Shown: positions 60,300-64,000 of the stretch, piece by piece | Layout: every line of letters begins with the position of its first letter | How positions within the stretch are numbered: the stretch's first letter is position 1 | Assembly: GCA_021432605.1 (NCBI GenBank) | Contig: MU271146.1 | Coordinates: forward strand, 2,666,001-2,730,000 | Origin: Coniochaeta sp. PMI_546 | Taxonomy: Eukaryota > Ascomycota > Sordariomycetes > Coniochaetales > Coniochaetaceae | Direction of reading: 5' to 3' | Length of the DNA stretch: 64,000 nucleotides | The notes under the pieces: generated by a model | Told to the model about the DNA's origin: nothing | The model's input: the letters and a program-made list of their open reading frames with translations, nothing else | Database searches by the model: none | Made by a program: the position numbers and the translations under genes

Positions 60300-63200
60300 A
60301 TTAAATTCTGGGACGTATAATATTACGAAAACGGCGGTATTCGAAACCGAAACGTTCGTCCCTTTAATCGACTTCTAATTAAATTCGAAATTATATTCTT
60401 TCGTTACCAAATATAAAATAAATAGGTTAGCCGAAAGCTTAAGAAATAAATATAATAAGGCGAAAGATTTATTCGTTAAGACGAAAAGGTTCCGACGGGG
60501 AAAAGAAAATAAAATATATACGGCCCGACTTCTAACTAAATACGAAAAAAAAAATAGCCAAAACGGTAAGATAATATTTATAAAGCCCTTAATATAAAAA
60601 AAAGAGAATCTTTAAATCTTAAAAAGAGAAATAAATATTCGAAAAGCAAACGAAAAAGACGAAAACCTACCGTAATATCGGAGAAAATATAGAAAGAAAA
60701 CCTACCGAAAATACGTTACGTTTATACGACGGTTTAACGAAAACAAAAAACTTATTATTCGTCTAAATACGAATAGGTTATATAAACCTAAACGTATTCT
60801 TTTTCGAAAAACGCGTTCCGGGGGTTAATCCGGAATACGAATACGGGTAAACGTAAGAAATAATCAAATATATCGTAACGTTTTGTTTTAAATAAAAAAA
60901 CAAAAGATTCCAATTTAAAAAACGGTAAAATTACGACGACGTAATAAGAACTTTAAAAAAAAAGACGTCGTTTAATTCGTCAAATAATTTTTAAATCTAA
61001 AGAAAATCTAATATTACGATTTTACCCGAAAGTTATTAGAAACTTAAGCCGAAAGAAATATAAAAAAAAGGACGATAAAAGAATAAAAACGTAAAAAAGA
61101 CGGACCGAAAATAAATAAATACCGCGAGATATTATAATAAAAATAATAAAAGTACGATTTAAATTTATCTTAAACCTAAAGTATATTATAGAAAAAAGGA
61201 TAAAAAACCGAAACCGTAATAATAAAAGAAAATAAATAATATAAAAGAAATACGATACCGGGACGAAAAAAAAGAAATAACGATATAGTTAACCGTTTCT
61301 ATTAAAAACTTATAAAATCGTAAAAAAGTTTAACCAAAAGAAAACCGATATTAAAACTAATCCGACTAATAAACGAAATTATTTTTTTTACCGATAAAAA
61401 GCTTTTTTATACCGATACCGGTAAAAACCGTTACGATATTTTTCGATAGACGATCGATACCGATACGAATAATACCGAAAATCGTTTCTAAACGAACGAA
61501 ATCGTTACGTTAACGAGAATTAACGATCGAAACGAAATCGGAACGATAGAAAACTTATTAGAATATCGATTTAATTAAGAATCGTTTCGGTATCAGAACG
61601 AACGGATTTAATAACGGTACGAAATTTATTAATATAAACGATATAATAATCGAATTCGGTACGAAACCGGATAAAGTCGGTACGAATAACGGTAATTTAT
61701 ATAATATTCGTATCGATAACGTTACGAAATAAAACGATTTCGTTACGAAAAACGGCGAAGTCGTTTATAACCGGGGCGGGAAATGAAACCGGAACGATAA
61801 AATTACGATTAAAAAAGGAAAATAGACCGGTAATAGAATTATAAACTATTTTATCGGAACGACCGATATCCGTATACGTAACGAGAAAAATATTTTTGAT
61901 TTTTAATTAAATTAGCCCGAAATCAAAAAGAAATACGACAAAATCGGATAGATATATTTACGAATTATTCGAAACGTTTAAATAATTTAAAAAAACCGTT
62001 TATATAACGGTAAATAAATTTATATCGGTAAAAAACTACGAAAATTAATAAAAATCGGAACGAAATCGGATAAAAAAAAAACTTATTACGTTATATATAA
62101 TAGCTGAATTCTTAATTTTAACAAACGTATAATAATCGTAACGAATTAAAACCGAAATTAAAACGAATTAGGACGAAATTAAACGAAATCGTATAAAAAT
62201 AGATCGATTTATTAGGATCCCGAATATATTTAAAATTAATTTTAATATAAGGTAAATAAAAACCGCCGGGATATCAAAACGAATCCGAAATAAAAAATAT
62301 TAACGGATAGGGAATTAATACGATATCGAAACGATAACGCGGGGTAAATATATTAATAAAATCTAATTTGAAAAAGTACGATTTTTTAATAAGGTAAATA
62401 CGATTTCTAACGAAATCGGGTCGATAAAAGTACGAAAACGGAAATCTATTAGAAAAAAGGAAGTTAATAAGTAATCGAAACGAAGTCGGGGCGGTTTCGG
62501 TAAACTTTAACGAAAACTAAATCGGAAGATATAAATAAGGTAATTAATAAAACCGGCCTACGATTGAACCGGAAATCCGGGCGAAAACGAGCCGAAATTA
62601 TAAAGCGAAATTACGTAATATAATTTCGAAAACTATATAATAAAAGTACGAAGAAAAGTAAACAAATTATATATTAAATTAAAATATAGAATTAGGAAAA
62701 TATAAATATTTAAATTATAAACGTACGTAAAGTTTAGAATTATATAAAAACGTAAGAAAAAGAAAGTATATATACGAATAAAATTAATTAGTAAAAAAAA
62801 AAGGAAAGAAAGAATTATAAAGGCTTAAACTAAATAATTTAATAAATATAAGCCGTTTAAAAAAGTACGTATTTTAACGTGATCTAATACGTTTATTAAT
62901 ACGAAAAAGATATAAAAAAATATAAAGGTAGAAAATCGGTATAAAACTAAAACCGATAAAAAAAAACTAGCGCGAAACCGGAACGAAAAAGGGGAAATCG
63001 GTACGAAACCGGTACGATAAATACCGACTAATATATTTCCTTTAAAGATTAAACGAATATAAACCGACGCCGATCGGAAATCGATCCGATAAAAGGGAAA
63101 ATAACGAAAAGTTAGGAAATCGGAACGATAACAATATAAAAGAAAATAAAAGATACGAAATAAAAAAAACTATTATATATAAACGGGACGAAATAAAAAC

Positions 63201-63467
63201 GACGTCGTAATAGAAATAATTAAATGCCTTTAAGAAGTAGCCGGACTAAAGGCGGGACGAGGCCGAAAGATTTAATTCTTTACTTACCGTAAATCGGGGG
63301 AAGATCCCCGAATTAGATATTCGATAATAAACAATTAGATTTAGGTAAACGTTAAAGGTTTTTACCCGATTCAAAACGGTTTCGTTTAAAATATAGTTTC
63401 CTTTCGGAACGAACGAAAGTATATAATATAATCTTAGTTACTGTTTACTAATAATAATAATAAATAA
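60300..63467 (+). mobile_element. LINE copy C (Tad-like), 3' portion
   Basis: Homologous to copy B from about 60,500 (B: 36,320) to the end. The same C-terminal pattern is seen at about 60,715-60,870, with IGYINLN-like and NPEYEYG-like segments, interrupted by stops after RIP. No RT domain is present. The 3' end has the perfect hairpin at 63,294-63,311 and a (TAA)n tail at about 63,449-63,467. The left boundary is unclear because it merges with unclassified sequence after Gypsy III. Confidence 0.65.
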
Positions 63468-64000
63468 ACCGAATTAAATTATTATCCGATCTTTCGTTTT
63501 ATTTATATCCGTTACGAAATAATCTTTATTAATATATAAAATGGTATATTCCGTTTCGTTAAAGAATAAACGTAAACTTTTATTCTTTTTAACTAAAAAT
63601 ATCCGATTATTATAATATTATTAATAAAATCTCTTTTAAAATTACACCGATTAACTAATAAATTAAAACGGAAGAAAAAAGAAAAAAACTTACCGGATTA
63701 TAATAATCGTTTTTATTAAACGTTTTTAAAATATTTTAAAATTACGAATAAACTTAAATAATATCGATTAAATTCCGTATTAGATTAATGATTATATTAA
63801 TAATTAACGTACGAATTTCCCGTAAAAAAATATATAATTTCCGTTATCGATTCTTTAAAAATTTCGAATTTATTAAAAGATATTTCGAACGTTTTCTTAA
63901 TCTCTTTATATATTAAAAGGAATTTATAAACCGTTAATAAAACGATATTAAATTAGGTCCGAAATAAGTAAAAAACAAATTTAAGTATAAATTAAATTAT
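63468..64000. repeat. Unclassified RIP-degraded sequence at window end
   Basis: AT-rich sequence after the LINE tail with the same CA/TG depletion. I recognise no element. The block continues past the window. Confidence 0.5.

Larger units (their letters stand above)
34060..64000. repeat. AT-rich, RIP-affected transposon block
   Basis: Composition drops abruptly to roughly 30% GC at about 34,060-34,110 and stays low to the window end. CA and TG dinucleotides are almost missing over long stretches, TA is in excess, and CG remains frequent. That is the mark of CpA-to-TpA RIP, not of methyl-CpG decay. No host gene is visible. The few open frames over 180 bases fall in transposon remains or are chance. 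Identified parts are listed separately; the rest is unclassified. Confidence 0.92.

Noticed and set aside
1-64000. CRISPR array or prokaryotic-type system.
   Set aside because: No regularly spaced direct repeats were seen, and all recognised genes are intron-bearing fungal genes or fungal transposons.

Overview
The window looks like nuclear DNA of a filamentous ascomycete (Pezizomycotina, probably a Sordariomycete). The reasons are short GT-AG introns (about 50-210 nt) with CTGAC/CTAAC-like branch points, fungal-type proteins (AA7 oligosaccharide oxidase, Grr1, AIM18, MUG113-like T5orf172 protein), and a large AT-rich block with the signature of repeat-induced point mutation (RIP): CpA and TpG almost absent, TpA in excess, CpG kept. 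No species can be named from the sequence.

Positions 1-34,050 are ordinary gene-bearing DNA. In order: a 3-beta-HSD/NSDHL (Erg26-like) dehydrogenase (+), a secreted AA7 FAD oligosaccharide oxidase (-), a secreted seven-bladed propeller lactonase (+), a broken Mn superoxide dismutase gene (+), a Ser/Thr-rich probably secreted protein (+), a T5orf172/GIY-YIG-like protein (-), an AAAP amino-acid transporter with nine exons (+), ribosomal protein uL13/L16 (-), a membrane BAG-domain co-chaperone (-), glutaredoxin (+), AIM18-like mitochondrial protein (-), the SCF F-box/LRR protein Grr1 (+), and a hotdog-fold thioesterase (-). Intergenic spaces of 0.2-2.2 kb separate them. The oxidase and lactonase are divergent neighbours whose chemistry fits together: the oxidase makes aldonolactone and H2O2, and the lactonase opens the lactone.

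From about 34,060 to the end the base composition falls abruptly to roughly 30% GC, and no host gene is visible. This block is a graveyard of transposons. Three 3' ends of one Tad-like LINE family end in (TAA)n tails. Three Ty3/Gypsy fossils are nested: element I (44,228-51,015) lies in element II (42,454-56,570), and II lies between the protease and reverse transcriptase regions of element III (40,671-42,453 and 56,571 to about 59,660). Both inner insertions have paired LTRs and 5-bp target duplications. A 1.34-kb unit with 228-bp inverted arms (39,331-40,670) carries a joined Gypsy RT fragment and LINE tail.

The most useful leads are the oxidase-lactonase pair, the Mn-SOD relic beside it, the Tbf1/Cbf1-like promoter sites of the ribosomal protein gene, the 9-nt micro-exon in the transporter, the conserved LINE 3' hairpin, the chimeric inverted-repeat unit, the antisense reading region in Gypsy I, and the thioesterase gene whose promoter abuts the RIP boundary. 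I did not find a convincingly new defence, CRISPR or secondary-metabolite system.
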